From assembly GCF_020194175.1 (NCBI RefSeq), contig NZ_JADYVX010000021.1:1-64000 (forward strand): a DNA stretch of 64,000 nucleotides. Reading direction: 5' to 3'. The DNA is from Bradyrhizobium sp. BRP22 (lineage in GTDB: Bacteria; Pseudomonadota; Alphaproteobacteria; Rhizobiales; Xanthobacteraceae). Position numbers and translations under genes: made by a program. The notes beneath the pieces are model-generated. The model searched no databases and was not told where the DNA came from. It saw only the letters and a program-made list of their open reading frames with translations. Positions 15,939-24,425 of the stretch are shown piece after piece (the first letter of the stretch is position 1; every line of letters begins with the position of its first letter).

Positions 15939-16361
15939 ATGAACGCCACCAATCGTTCCGAGCAAGTTGAAACGGAAGTAGAAGAGACGGAAATCGACAA
16001 CAACCTCGCCGCCGTCTCGGACGTCGAGGCCGGCATCCGCGAATTCGTGCGCAACGATATCGCGTATCTGCGCCGGCCGCCGCAGGTGAGCACGGAACCA
16101 CTCGAGCCGAACACCGAGGCCACCGTGAACAATGTCAACTCGCTGATCCAGCGCGTCGCCGGCACGTCGCTCGCGGAGATCGAGAAGTTGATCTCCGAGC
16201 TCGAAAGCCTGCGCGACCTCCTGCATGCCGAAGGCCAGCGCGTCCAGCGCGAGATCTCGGGCTACGCACAGCTCAGCCAGGCCGCGATGAAGTCGACCCG
16301 CATGATCGCCGACAACGTCACGCAGTGGAAACGCGCCGCCGACGGCCTGCGCAATAGCTGA
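15939..16361 (+). CDS. Conserved helical protein of unknown function
   Basis: A 140-residue acidic, mostly helical protein. The N-terminus is rich in Glu (SEQVETEVEETEIDNN), and the C-terminal half forms a heptad-like helix (SLAEIEKLISELESLRDLLH ... AEGQRVQREISGYAQLSQAA). No signal peptide or membrane segment. AGAGGAA is 8 bases upstream of the ATG. A clear terminator follows 25 bases after the stop. It may be a small coiled-coil scaffold; nothing supports a specific function. Confidence 0.7.
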   Translation: MNATNRSEQVETEVEETEIDNNLAAVSDVEAGIREFVRNDIAYLRRPPQVSTEPLEPNTEATVNNVNSLIQRVAGTSLAEIEKLISELESLRDLLHAEGQRVQREISGYAQLSQAAMKSTRMIADNVTQWKRAADGLRNS

Positions 16362-16385
16362 TCTCGGCGATTGCAATAAATTCAG

Positions 16386-16424
16386 ACCGCCGCATCACCC
16401 GTGCGGAGGATGCGGCGGTTTCTA
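16386..16424 (+). terminator. Rho-independent terminator
   Basis: ACCGCCGCATC and GATGCGGCGGT form an 11-bp stem with a 12-base loop, followed by TTCTATTT. It sits just downstream of the 140-residue protein gene. Confidence 0.75.
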
Positions 16425-16469
16425 TTTGACTAAAATGATTTGAACGATAAAAAGCGCAGCGCGCGACGA

Positions 16470-16550
16470 GGCATGATCCGAAGCGATCATGCTCAAGCAA
16501 AGAGCGCGATGATTTTTTGAGCGTGATCGTCTCCATCCGGATCACGCCAC
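16470..16550. repeat. Interspersed repeat, family C (GATCATGC type)
   Basis: GCATGATCCGAAGCGATCATGC is an inverted unit, followed by GAGCGTGATCGTCTCCATCC GGATCACGC. The same motif set (GCATGATC, CGGATCATGC) is at 52594-52695. Confidence 0.65.
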
Positions 16551-16595
16551 GACGGATGCCGCCCGGCAGGCCGTTCCTGGGGGAAACCAGCACTG

Positions 16596-16733
16596 ATGCA
16601 GAGCGTTCGGCCTGACAACACCGATCCCATTCCGCTGCGGCAGTCGCCGCACAGTGTCGGCACCATCATGCTGCGCTTCGTCGGACTATTGATCGCGGCC
16701 ACCGTGGTGATGGTGTTGATCTGGAGCCGCTGA
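16596..16733 (+). CDS. Tiny single-span membrane protein (45 residues)
   Basis: MQSVRPDNTDPIPLRQSPHS forms a polar N-terminus, then VGTIMLRFVGLLIAATVVMV LIWSR is one membrane helix (about residues 24-43) with a positive end. GGGGGAAA lies about 10 bases upstream of the ATG. Codon use is like the neighbours. It faces another tiny membrane protein (16792-16935) convergently, 58 bases away. I do not recognise it. Confidence 0.5.
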   Translation: MQSVRPDNTDPIPLRQSPHSVGTIMLRFVGLLIAATVVMVLIWSR

Positions 16734-16791
16734 GGCCGCACAGGCGGGTCGCCCGACGGCCTGGCCGCTCATGGTTAGCAGATGCTGAAAA

Positions 16792-16935
16792 TCAGCGCCG
16801 GACGATGGCGCTGCTCTCGAGCGTGAAGGCGCCGTCGGCATAGCCCTTCACCACCATGCCGGTGGTCAGCATCACCGCAATCGTTACGGTCGCGAAAATA
16901 GCGCCCAGAACTTTCAGCGCGACACGATCTGCCAT
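16792..16935 (-). CDS. Tiny single-span membrane protein (47 residues)
   Basis: MADRVALKVLGAIFATVTIA VMLTTGMVVKGYADGAFTLE SSAIVRR. Residues 7-29 are a membrane helix, followed by a short polar tail. TAGGGAA lies 6 bases upstream of the ATG. The codon positions show strong GC at third positions, supporting coding. A longer frame on the same strand (16775-17005) is a shadow. Function unknown. Confidence 0.5.
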   Translation of the reverse strand: MADRVALKVLGAIFATVTIAVMLTTGMVVKGYADGAFTLESSAIVRR

Positions 16936-17076
16936 TGTCGTTCCCTACGGTGGTGCTTTCCCTGGGTCTGATATGGCCGGCAGAAAGTTCAAAATGGGTT
17001 AGCAAATAGATCGTTTCCGGAATTCGTCGGATACGGTTAAGAACGCAACGGTTCCCTTAAACCATGCAATCCGCGT

Positions 17077-17556
17077 TCAGTCCGCCTTCCGGCGCGGAAC
17101 GAAGGCGGTGGCGAGGAACGAGAATACGAGTTCACCGCGCTGGTTGGTGCCGGTGTTGCGGCCCTGCAGAATGCCCCATTCGGGGCGCTTCTCGGAGGTG
17201 CGCTTGGTCTCGACCACATTGGCGTAGCTGATGGTGTCGCCGGCCAGCACCGGCTTGATCCAGCGCAGCTCGCGAAAGCCGGGCGACGGTCCCCACACGG
17301 GGACCTCTTCTCCGCGCGCAGCCATCTGCTGCGCCAGACGCTTGCCGTCGGCGACCAGGAGCTTCATGCAGACGGAGGCGACATGCCAGCCCGACGCCGC
17401 CAGGCCGCCGAACAGCGACTTCCGTCCCTCCTCCTCGTCGAGATGAAAGCGCTGCGGATCGAACTGCGCCGCGAACCGCTTGATGTCCTCGGCGGTGAAG
17501 GTGAACGAGCCGAGCTCGCGCCGCGTGCCGATCTCGATATCCTCAAAGAAGCGCAT
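17077..17556 (-). CDS. MaoC-like hot-dog dehydratase
   Basis: A 159-residue protein with a MaoC/R-hydratase hot-dog fold: FEDIEIGTRRELGSFTFTAE at the start, then the conserved FAAQFDPQRFHLDEE (residues 27-41) carrying the Asp/His of the hydratase catalytic motif, and FGGLAASGWHV near 48. Members hydrate enoyl-CoAs or bind acyl-CoAs. It lies 5 bases downstream of a second, related gene on the same strand, and the two probably form a heterodimer or paralogous pair. The start at 17556 gives MRFFEDIEIG; longer frames read into the neighbour. Confidence 0.88.
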   Translation of the reverse strand: MRFFEDIEIGTRRELGSFTFTAEDIKRFAAQFDPQRFHLDEEEGRKSLFGGLAASGWHVASVCMKLLVADGKRLAQQMAARGEEVPVWGPSPGFRELRWIKPVLAGDTISYANVVETKRTSEKRPEWGILQGRNTGTNQRGELVFSFLATAFVPRRKAD

Positions 17557-17561
17557 CGATG

Positions 17562-18023
17562 CTACCCCGCCGCCGCTTCGGCTCGCCGGCCGACGATGAT
17601 CGGCGATTCCATCTCGCACAACACCACGCCGGCCGCGTTGCGCACGGTGCACTTGAAGGTGACGATGCCGGTCGAAGGCCGGCTGCGCGAGACCCGCGCG
17701 TCGACCACGTCGACATCCAGCGTCAAATCGTCGCCGGGGCGCAGCGGCGACAGCCAGCGCATCTCGTTGACGCCGGGTGAGCCGAGCGAGGCCGTGCGGC
17801 AGATAAAGCCGTCCGCCAGCATCCGCATCGTCAGCGAACCGAGATGCCAGCCCGAGCCGGACAGGCCCTTGAGCATCGATCGTTTCGCCGCCTCTTCGTC
17901 CAGATGCATCGGCTGTGGATCGAACTCGGCGGCAAAGGCCAGAATCTCCTCGCGCGTAACGTGGCGGGGACCGAAGGTGCCAAAATGGCCTATCTTGAAA
18001 TCTTCGAAAGTAAGCGTCGTCAT
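17562..18023 (-). CDS. MaoC-like hot-dog dehydratase (first of tandem pair)
   Basis: A 153-residue paralogue of the downstream gene: MTTLTFEDFKIGHFGTFGPR, then EEILAFAAEFDPQPMHLDEE with the same D-x4-H catalytic layout, and LKGLSGSGWHLGSL. Its start at 18023 places the family motif correctly, while a further upstream ATG adds unrelated residues. The substrate is unknown; in this group of bacteria such pairs occur in acyl-CoA or polyhydroxyalkanoate-related metabolism, but nothing else of that pathway is adjacent. Confidence 0.88.
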   Translation of the reverse strand: MTTLTFEDFKIGHFGTFGPRHVTREEILAFAAEFDPQPMHLDEEAAKRSMLKGLSGSGWHLGSLTMRMLADGFICRTASLGSPGVNEMRWLSPLRPGDDLTLDVDVVDARVSRSRPSTGIVTFKCTVRNAAGVVLCEMESPIIVGRRAEAAAG

Positions 18024-18229
18024 GCTGGGGATTTCTGAAGGGAGGGGCTGATTGTGGCCGTTATTTACGACAATCTCAACCCGCCCGCCCACATGGCTTG
18101 CTTTCAAGGAAGACCACCATAGCGGGGGAGTACCGGCCCCGCGTACCGCTCCCCGACTTGCCCGGACACAGGTTCGGAGCTAGCCCTGCTTCGGCGCGAT
18201 TCGAAATCGATTGGCCGGGAGAATCACCG

Positions 18230-18523
18230 ATGTTCGATTTTCAAGACCTGTTCCAGTGGGACCGCTTCATTACCCCCACGATCATCAAGACGTTCTACTG
18301 GCTGGTCATCGGCGTGATCGTGCTGTTCGGCATTTACGGAATCCTCTGGAGCCTCGCCGCCATGGCGATCAGCCCGTTCGGCGGCTTCATCCTGCTGCTC
18401 GCCTCGCTCACCAGCATCGTGGTCGGCATCGTGCTCTCGCGCATCGTCGCCGAATTCATCCTGATCGTGTTCCGCATCAATGAGCATCTCGGCGCGATCC
18501 GCGACCAGGGCGGGATGCGATGA
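18230..18523 (+). CDS. DUF4282-like membrane protein
   Basis: A 97-residue protein with FDFQDLFQWDRFITPTIIKT at the start (a DUF4282-like pattern), then two membrane helices (about residues 18-42 and 50-76) and an amphipathic end (IVFRINEHLGAIRDQGGMR). GGGAGA is 7 bases upstream of the ATG at 18230. The frame is open further upstream, but that part lacks homology. Likely inner membrane; function unknown. Its stop abuts the stop of ychF, convergently. Confidence 0.8.
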   Translation: MFDFQDLFQWDRFITPTIIKTFYWLVIGVIVLFGIYGILWSLAAMAISPFGGFILLLASLTSIVVGIVLSRIVAEFILIVFRINEHLGAIRDQGGMR

Positions 18524-19621
18524 TCAGGTATTGAACCTGAAATGCATCACGTCGCCATCGGCGACGACATAGTCCTTGCCCTCGAGCCGCAGCTTGCCGG
18601 CATCGCGGGCGCCGGCTTCGCCGCCGAGCGCGACGTAGTCGTCATAGGCGATGGTCTCGGCTCGGATGAAGCCCTTCTCGAAATCGGTATGGATCACGCC
18701 GGCCGCCTGCGGCGCCTTGGTGCCGCGGTCGATGGTCCAGGCCCGCGCCTCCTTTGGGCCCACGGTGAAATAGGTGATGAGATGGAGCAGTTCGTAGCCG
18801 GCGCGGATCAGCCGGTCCAGGCCGGCCTCCTCGAGCCCGAGCGTCTCCAGGAATTCGGTGCGCTCCTCGCGTGACAGCGTTGCGATCTCGGATTCGATCT
18901 TGGCGGAGATCACGACGGCGACCGCGCCCTCCTTCTTCGCGTGCTCGAACACCTGCTTGGAAAAGCTGTTGCCATCCTTCGCGGAAGCTTCCTCGACATT
19001 GCAGACATAAAGCACCGGCTTGGAACTCAGAAGCCCCAGCATGCGGAAGGCGCGCTCCTCCTCCGGCTTGCGCTCGAGAGCGCGCGCGGGCTTCCCTTCG
19101 CGCAGCAGCACCAGGGTGCGGTTGACGAGGTCGAGCTGCTCCTTGGCCTCCTTGTCGTTGCCCTTGGCTTTCTTGGTGAGATTGTCGACGCGCTTCTCGA
19201 GGCTGTCGAGATCGGCCAGCATCAATTCGGTTTCGATGGTCTCGATGTCGGCCAGCGGCGCGATCTTGCCCTCGACATGGGTGATGTCGGAATCCTCGAA
19301 GCAGCGCACCACATGCGCGACCGCATCGACCTCACGGATATTGGCGAGGAACTGGTTTCCGAGCCCTTCCCCCTTGGAAGCGCCGCGGACCAGGCCGGCG
19401 ATGTCGACGAAGGTCAGCCGGGTCGGAATGATCTGCGCCGACTTTGCCACCGCTGCGAGCCTGTCGAGCCGCGGATCAGGAACAGCGACTTCGCCGACAT
19501 TTGGCTCAATGGTGCAGAACGGATAGTTCGCCGCTTGCGCCGCAGCCGTTTCCGTCAGCGCATTGAACAGCGTCGACTTGCCGACATTGGGCAACCCGAC
19601 GATCCCGCATTTGAATCCCAT
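18524..19621 (-). CDS. ychF: Redox-responsive ATPase YchF (Obg-like)
   Basis: A 365-residue Obg-family P-loop protein. Walker A is GLPNVGKST (residues 8-16), switch II is VDIAGLVRGASKGEGLGNQF near 73, and the position normally NKxD reads NVEE (near 200), the hallmark of YchF using ATP over GTP. A coiled-coil region lies near residues 130-170 and the C-terminal TGS-like domain at the end (YDDYVALGGEAGARDAGKLR). It binds ribosomes and influences translation and stress response in E. coli. Order rplY-pth-ychF on one strand is typical for alphaproteobacteria. Confidence 0.97.
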   Translation of the reverse strand: MGFKCGIVGLPNVGKSTLFNALTETAAAQAANYPFCTIEPNVGEVAVPDPRLDRLAAVAKSAQIIPTRLTFVDIAGLVRGASKGEGLGNQFLANIREVDAVAHVVRCFEDSDITHVEGKIAPLADIETIETELMLADLDSLEKRVDNLTKKAKGNDKEAKEQLDLVNRTLVLLREGKPARALERKPEEERAFRMLGLLSSKPVLYVCNVEEASAKDGNSFSKQVFEHAKKEGAVAVVISAKIESEIATLSREERTEFLETLGLEEAGLDRLIRAGYELLHLITYFTVGPKEARAWTIDRGTKAPQAAGVIHTDFEKGFIRAETIAYDDYVALGGEAGARDAGKLRLEGKDYVVADGDVMHFRFNT

Positions 19622-19690
19622 CGTACTTTCCGATCTCCCGCGCGAATGTGCAGCGGCTGAATTGACTGAGGTCGCCCTCGATGACGAGCG

Positions 19691-20296
19691 TTACTTTCCG
19701 CCCTCTTCCTTGCTGTCGAAAAACCCCTTCGCCTGCAAAGTCAGGTGTACCTTGTTCTGGAACGACGAGTCCTGCCCCGCCGCGAGCAGGCCAGCATTGT
19801 CGGCGATCGCCTCGCAGAGCGCCTCGACCCACGGCCGGTCGCTCTTGGCGAAGTCCGACAGCACGTGGCTGTGCACGAGTTCCTTGATCCCGGGATGACC
19901 GATCCCGAGCCGGACGCGGCGATACTCATTGCCGATATGGGCTGAGATCGAGCGCAAGCCGTTATGCCCGGCGATGCCGCCGCCGATCTTCACGCGCACC
20001 TTCGCCGGCGGCAGCTCGAGCTCGTCCTGGAACACGGTGATGTCGGCGGCCGAAAGCTTGAAGAAATTCTGCGCTTCCTGCACCGCGCGCCCGGACTCGT
20101 TCATGTAGGTGGTCGGCTTCAGCAGCACCACCTTCTCATGGCCGAGCACGCCGTCGGATGCCTCGCCCTGAAAGCGACGGCGCCATGGTGCAAAACCATG
20201 ACGCCGCGCAATCTCATCGACGGCCATGAACCCGATGTTGTGCCGGTTGTCAGCGTATTTCGCGCCAGGATTACCGAGGCCAACAAAGAGTCGCAT
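19691..20296 (-). CDS. pth: Peptidyl-tRNA hydrolase
   Basis: A 201-residue enzyme that releases peptides from peptidyl-tRNA that has dropped off the ribosome. MRLFVGLGNPGAKYADNRHN gives the conserved N10 and the catalytic H19 in NRHNIGF; PTTYMNESG near 61, FQDELELPP near 89 and GGGIAGHNGLRSI near 104 complete the active site. The gene lies 21 bases after rplY and 69 before ychF on the same strand. The C-terminal tail (GFFDSKEEGGK) is a normal variable end. Confidence 0.96.
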   Translation of the reverse strand: MRLFVGLGNPGAKYADNRHNIGFMAVDEIARRHGFAPWRRRFQGEASDGVLGHEKVVLLKPTTYMNESGRAVQEAQNFFKLSAADITVFQDELELPPAKVRVKIGGGIAGHNGLRSISAHIGNEYRRVRLGIGHPGIKELVHSHVLSDFAKSDRPWVEALCEAIADNAGLLAAGQDSSFQNKVHLTLQAKGFFDSKEEGGK

Positions 20297-20317
20297 GACG
20301 CGGCATCCCGCGTCCGC

Positions 20318-21025
20318 TTACTTCTTCTTGTCGCCGGCCGGCGCCTTGGCAGCACCCGCCGCCGGAGCCGCAGCACCCGCCGCCGGAGCAGCCGCGGCCG
20401 GAGCCGCAGCGCCTGCCGCCGGGGCCGCACCTGCGGCAGCCGCCTTCTGTTCTTCGGCATAGCCGGACGGCGGCACGATGGTCACCAGCGTGGCGTCCTC
20501 GCGCGACAGCGCCTTCACGCCCTTCGGCAGCTTGATGTCGGACAGATGCAGCGAGTAGCTGATTTCCAGCGCGCCGACATCGGCGTCGATGTACTGCGGA
20601 ATGTTTTCGACCGAGCATTCGAGGTCGATCGTGTGGGTGACGATGTTGACGGTGCCGCCGCGCTTCACGCCGGGCGCCGTTTCCGCGTTGATGACATGCA
20701 GGGGGACGCTGACGCGGATGGTCGCGCCTTCGCCGAGCCGCATGAAATCGACATGAAGCGGGAAGTCCTTCACCGGGTCGAGGTGATAGTCGCGCGGAAT
20801 CACGCGGTGCTTCTTGCCCTCGAGATCGATGTCGAACAGCGTCGTCAGGAACCGGCCTGCGAGGATGCGCTGGCGCAGCTCGCGATCATCCACCGAGATC
20901 GGCAGCGGGGGCTTGTTGTCACCATAGATCACTCCGGGAACTCTCCCGGCGCGACGCTCAGCCCGGGCGGCCCCCTTGCCGCTCTTCGGACGTGCGGTCG
21001 CCTTCAATTCCTTGACGGTCGCCAT
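20318..21025 (-). CDS. rplY: Ribosomal protein L25/Ctc, with Ala/Pro-rich tail
   Basis: A 235-residue bL25 of the long CTC type: N-terminal 5S-rRNA-binding beta-barrel (VKELKATARPKSGKGAARAE, RRAGRVPGVIYG) and a TL5-like C-domain ending near residue 195. The last ~40 residues are a low-complexity Ala/Pro/Gly tail (repeats of AGAAAPAA), a frequent feature in Bradyrhizobium-type L25. AAGGAC precedes the ATG. It heads the rplY-pth-ychF transcription unit. Confidence 0.95.
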   Translation of the reverse strand: MATVKELKATARPKSGKGAARAERRAGRVPGVIYGDNKPPLPISVDDRELRQRILAGRFLTTLFDIDLEGKKHRVIPRDYHLDPVKDFPLHVDFMRLGEGATIRVSVPLHVINAETAPGVKRGGTVNIVTHTIDLECSVENIPQYIDADVGALEISYSLHLSDIKLPKGVKALSREDATLVTIVPPSGYAEEQKAAAAGAAPAAGAAAPAAAAPAAGAAAPAAGAAKAPAGDKKK

Positions 21026-21183
21026 CAGTCTAAGTCCTTGTTTTGCAAAAAGTTAAAGGCCGCATCGCGGCCCCGTTTCGCGCGCCGCAGCAAGCCTCCA
21101 GGGGTGCGGGGGCTGCGGACGTGGCGGGCTTTTAGCCCCAAAGGGCCGAAATGACAAGGAGAATGGGCGAGCCGAAGGGAATC

Positions 21184-21272
21184 CGTAGTCCGGGTGGAGC
21201 AAGCGTGACCCGGGGAAACTAGGTCTGGCGACGGTTCCGGGTTGCGCTGCGCTCCACCCGGGCTGCGGACGG
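21184..21272. repeat. Inverted repeat, family I
   Basis: CCGTAGTCCGGGTGGAGC and GCTCCACCCGGGCTGCGG mirror each other around about 50 bases that also contain GACCCGGGG and TTCCGGGTTGCGC. It sits between ubiK (stop at 21275) and rplY. Confidence 0.7.
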
Positions 21273-21274
21273 GA

Positions 21275-21529
21275 TCAGGTCCCTCCGAGCTTGGCCTCCA
21301 GCGCTGCGATCCGCGCCTTCAGCGCCTCGTTCTCCTCGCGCGCCAGGCGGGCCATGTCCTTCACCGCTTCGAACTCCTCGCGCCGCACGACGTCGAGGTC
21401 GCGCAGGACGCGTTCGGCCTGGTTGCGCATGACCGAGTCGACTTCGCGCTTGACGCCCTGGGCGGCGCCGGCGGCGTCATTCATGAGGCGGCCGATCTCG
21501 TCGAAAAACCGGTTCGTGGTCTGGGTCAT
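21275..21529 (-). CDS. ubiK: UbiK-family accessory factor (BMFP coiled-coil)
   Basis: An 84-residue protein, MTQTTNRFFDEIGRLMNDAA at the start, with a helical BMFP region and a C-terminal coiled coil (EEFEAVKDMARLAREENEAL KARIAALEAKL). In enterobacteria UbiK (YqiC) is an accessory factor of aerobic ubiquinone biosynthesis that binds the UbiJ/lipid complex; in alphaproteobacteria the same family is common near lgt. The start at 21529 excludes a 43-residue unrelated extension. The E. coli-type partners (ubiJ, ubiB) are not in this window, so the role is inferred from family. Confidence 0.85.
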   Translation of the reverse strand: MTQTTNRFFDEIGRLMNDAAGAAQGVKREVDSVMRNQAERVLRDLDVVRREEFEAVKDMARLAREENEALKARIAALEAKLGGT

Positions 21530-21706
21530 CTGGCGCTCCGCGCTCCCGTGGGCGATCAAGCTTGGGCGATCAAGACAATGGCAATCAAAAGCGCGTGGTT
21601 CAAGACCGCAAACGACCCATGATGGCGCTTGCCTTGTCATGCTCCGGTTTCCTTGCAATCGTATTCAACGCCCAAGGACGAAGAATCACGAACCAAAGAA
21701 ACGCCC

Positions 21707-22441
21707 ATGATCGACCAGCAGATCGATATCCCCACCAAGGACGGCAGGACCACCACTTTCATCACCCATCCCGAACGCGGCGGCCCATTCCCCGTGATCA
21801 TCTTTTATATGGACGCGCCGGCGATCCGCGAAGAGCTGCGCGACATGGCGCGCCGGCTCGGCACGTCAGGCTATTACGTGATGCTGCCGAACCTCTATTA
21901 CCGCGCCGGCGTGATGGAGCTCGGGCCGATCAATCCCGATCCGGAATCGCCCGAGCGCAAGCGCATGTTCGAATTGATGCACTCGATCAACATCCCCATG
22001 GTGATGGAAGACACCAGGGCTCTGCTCGCCTATGCCGAGGGCCAGGCCGCCGCGAACACGCGCCTCGTCGGCACCGTCGGCTATTGCATGAGCGGGCGCT
22101 ACGCCATCAATGCGGCGACGCATTTCACCGATCGCGTCAAGGCCGCCGCCTCGGTCTACGGCACGCATCTGGCGACCGATCAGCCCGACAGTCCGCACCT
22201 GGCGGCCGGGAAGACCAAGGCCGAGCTCTATTTCGCCTGCGCCGAAACCGACATCTACGCACCGATGGAGATCATCGAAAAAGTGCAGGCCGGCATGAAG
22301 GGATCGAACAACGAGGTCGAGATCTATCCCGCCACCCATCACGGCTTCGCCTTCCCGAAACGTCCGGTCTATCATCGTGATGCAGCCGAGCAGCACTGGG
22401 AGCGGCTATTGGCGCTCTATCGCCGCAATCTATCCGCATAG
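21707..22441 (+). CDS. Dienelactone hydrolase family protein
   Basis: A 244-residue alpha/beta hydrolase. The nucleophile elbow is GYCMSGRY near residue 126 (Cys nucleophile, as in dienelactone hydrolase), the Asp is in CAETDIYAP near 180, and the His is in THHGFAFPKR near 211. An IIFYMDAPAIREELRDMARR stretch shapes the N-terminal sheet. Family members cleave cyclic lactones or similar esters; the physiological substrate here is unknown. The start at 21707 gives MIDQQIDIPTKDG. It lies divergently from ubiK and 11 bases before lgt. Confidence 0.9.
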   Translation: MIDQQIDIPTKDGRTTTFITHPERGGPFPVIIFYMDAPAIREELRDMARRLGTSGYYVMLPNLYYRAGVMELGPINPDPESPERKRMFELMHSINIPMVMEDTRALLAYAEGQAAANTRLVGTVGYCMSGRYAINAATHFTDRVKAAASVYGTHLATDQPDSPHLAAGKTKAELYFACAETDIYAPMEIIEKVQAGMKGSNNEVEIYPATHHGFAFPKRPVYHRDAAEQHWERLLALYRRNLSA

Positions 22442-22452
22442 CCTGAGGTGCG

Positions 22453-23295
22453 ATGCCCTTCCTCTTGATCGATTTCCCCGTGTTCGATCCGGTCGCCATC
22501 TCGATCGGACCGATCGCGATCCGCTGGTACGCGCTCGCCTACATCTGCGGCATCGTGCTCGGCTGGATCTATGCGCGGGCGATGATCAAGAACGAGAAAT
22601 TGTGGGGCGGCCCGGCGCCGATCACGCTCGTCCAGATGGACGATTTCATCCTCTGGGTCACGCTCGGCATCATCGTCGGCGGCCGTACCGGCTATGTGCT
22701 GTTCTACAACCTGCCCTTTTTCGTCCAGCATCCCGCCGAGATCTTCGAACTGTGGAAGGGCGGCATGTCTTTCCATGGCGGCTTCCTCGGCTGCGTGGTC
22801 GCAGTGATGTGGTTTGCACGCCGGAACCACGTCCCGATCCTGTCGCTCGGCGACATGACCACCGCGGTCGCGCCGATCGGCTTGTTCCTCGGCCGGCTCG
22901 CCAACTTCATCAACAGCGAATTGTGGGGCCGGCCCGCCGATCCAAGTCTGCCCTGGGCTATGGTGTTTCCCAATGGCGGGCCATTGCCGCGGCATCCGAG
23001 CCAGCTCTATGAAGCGGGGCTCGAGGGCATCCTGCTGTTCACGATACTGGCGGTGATGATCCGAATGGGTGCATTGAAGCGGCCCGGCCTGGTGCTCGGC
23101 AGCTTCATCTTGATCTACGGCATCGGCCGCATCATCGGCGAACACTTCCGCGAGCCCGACCCGCAGCTCGGATTCCTGTGGCGCGGGCTAACCATGGGAA
23201 TGCTGTTGTCGGTGCCGATGGTTATTGTCGGCATTATCATGGTCGTGATGGCTTGGCGCCGCAGGGCGCCGCAGCCGGTACCGAGTTCGATTTAA
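22453..23295 (+). CDS. lgt: Prolipoprotein diacylglyceryl transferase
   Basis: A 280-residue inner-membrane enzyme adding diacylglycerol from phosphatidylglycerol to the lipobox Cys of prolipoproteins, the first lipoprotein maturation step. About seven membrane helices. The Lgt signature is GRLANFINSELWGRP near residue 150 with the catalytic Arg/Asn/Glu cluster; HGGFLG near residue 109 contains the conserved HGG; RHPSQLYEAGLEG near 180 is the third core motif. lspA, which acts next, is 34 kb away. It starts 11 bases after the dienelactone hydrolase and is followed by the MidA-like gene with an 8-base gap. Confidence 0.97.
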   Translation: MPFLLIDFPVFDPVAISIGPIAIRWYALAYICGIVLGWIYARAMIKNEKLWGGPAPITLVQMDDFILWVTLGIIVGGRTGYVLFYNLPFFVQHPAEIFELWKGGMSFHGGFLGCVVAVMWFARRNHVPILSLGDMTTAVAPIGLFLGRLANFINSELWGRPADPSLPWAMVFPNGGPLPRHPSQLYEAGLEGILLFTILAVMIRMGALKRPGLVLGSFILIYGIGRIIGEHFREPDPQLGFLWRGLTMGMLLSVPMVIVGIIMVVMAWRRRAPQPVPSSI

Positions 23296-23303
23296 GGCTG
23301 GAT

Positions 23304-24425
23304 GTGACCAAAGTTTCGCCCCTGCTGTCCGAGATCAAGAAGCTCATCAAATCATCCGGCCCGATGCCGGTCTGGCGCTACATGGAACTATGCCTGATGC
23401 ATCCGGAGCACGGCTATTACGTGTCGCGCGACCCGCTGGGCCGTGAAGGCGATTTCACCACCGCGCCCGAGGTCAGCCAGATGTTCGGCGAGCTCCTCGG
23501 TCTGTGGTCCGCCTCGATCTGGCGTGCGATCGGTTCGCCTGACTTGCTGCGGCTGGTCGAGATCGGCCCCGGCCGCGGCACCATGATGGCGGATGCGCTG
23601 CGGGCGCTGCGGGTGCTGCCGCCGCTCTATCAGGCGCTCAGCGTGCATCTGGTCGAGATCAATCCGGTGCTGCGCGAGAAGCAACGCGCGACCTTGGGCA
23701 ATGTCGGCGACATCACCTGGCACGCGAGCATCGACGATGTGCCCGACGGCCCGGCGGTGATCCTCGCCAATGAGTATTTCGACGTGCTGCCGATCCACCA
23801 GGTGGTGAGGCGCGAGAACGGCTGGCACGAACGCGTGATCCAGCTCGACAGCAATGGCAACCTCGCATTCGGCGCCGCGCCCGAGCCGATGCCGCGCTTC
23901 GAGGTGCTGCTGCCGCCGCTGGTGCGCGCCGCGCCCTTAGGTGCGGTGTTCGAATGGCGGCCCGACACCGAGATCATGAAGCTCGCCAGCCGCGTGCGCG
24001 ACCAGGACGGCGCGGCGCTGATCATCGACTACGGCCACATGCGCAGCGACGCCGGCGACACCTTCCAGGCCATCGCCCGCCACAGTTTTTCCGATCCCCT
24101 GAAGAATCCGGGCCAGGCCGACGTCACCGCCCATGTCGATTTCCAGGCGCTGGCACGCGCCGCCGAAGATGTCGGCGCACGCGTCCACGGTCCGGTGACG
24201 CAGGGCGAATTCTTGAAGCGCCTCGGCATCGAGGCGCGCGCTGCGGGATTGATGGCCAAGGCCACGCCCGAAGTCGCCTCCGAGATCGCCGGCGCACTGA
24301 GACGATTGACCGACAGCGGCCGCGGCGGCATGGGCTCGATGTTCAAGGCCATGGCGATCTCCGACCCGGAGCTCGCCTCGATCGCGGGCCTGAGCGACTA
24401 CCCACAGGATGCGGCACGTTCATGA
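23304..24425 (+). CDS. SAM-dependent methyltransferase, NDUFAF7/MidA family
   Basis: A 373-residue class I methyltransferase of the DUF185 (MidA/NDUFAF7) family. Motif I is EIGPGRGTMMADAL near residue 87, and NEYFDVLPIHQ near 156 is the family-typical motif. In mitochondria NDUFAF7 methylates an arginine in complex I subunit NDUFS2; a bacterial role in NADH dehydrogenase assembly is inferred, not shown. The GTG at 23304 is chosen (AAGG 7 bases upstream); a longer frame overlaps lgt heavily. Its TGA overlaps the pgeF ATG. Confidence 0.9.
   Translation: MTKVSPLLSEIKKLIKSSGPMPVWRYMELCLMHPEHGYYVSRDPLGREGDFTTAPEVSQMFGELLGLWSASIWRAIGSPDLLRLVEIGPGRGTMMADALRALRVLPPLYQALSVHLVEINPVLREKQRATLGNVGDITWHASIDDVPDGPAVILANEYFDVLPIHQVVRRENGWHERVIQLDSNGNLAFGAAPEPMPRFEVLLPPLVRAAPLGAVFEWRPDTEIMKLASRVRDQDGAALIIDYGHMRSDAGDTFQAIARHSFSDPLKNPGQADVTAHVDFQALARAAEDVGARVHGPVTQGEFLKRLGIEARAAGLMAKATPEVASEIAGALRRLTDSGRGGMGSMFKAMAISDPELASIAGLSDYPQDAARS

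Noticed and set aside
20318..20440. Tandem repeat in the rplY C-terminus as a separate repeat element
   Set aside because: It is the in-frame Ala/Pro tail common in this L25 type, not an interspersed element.
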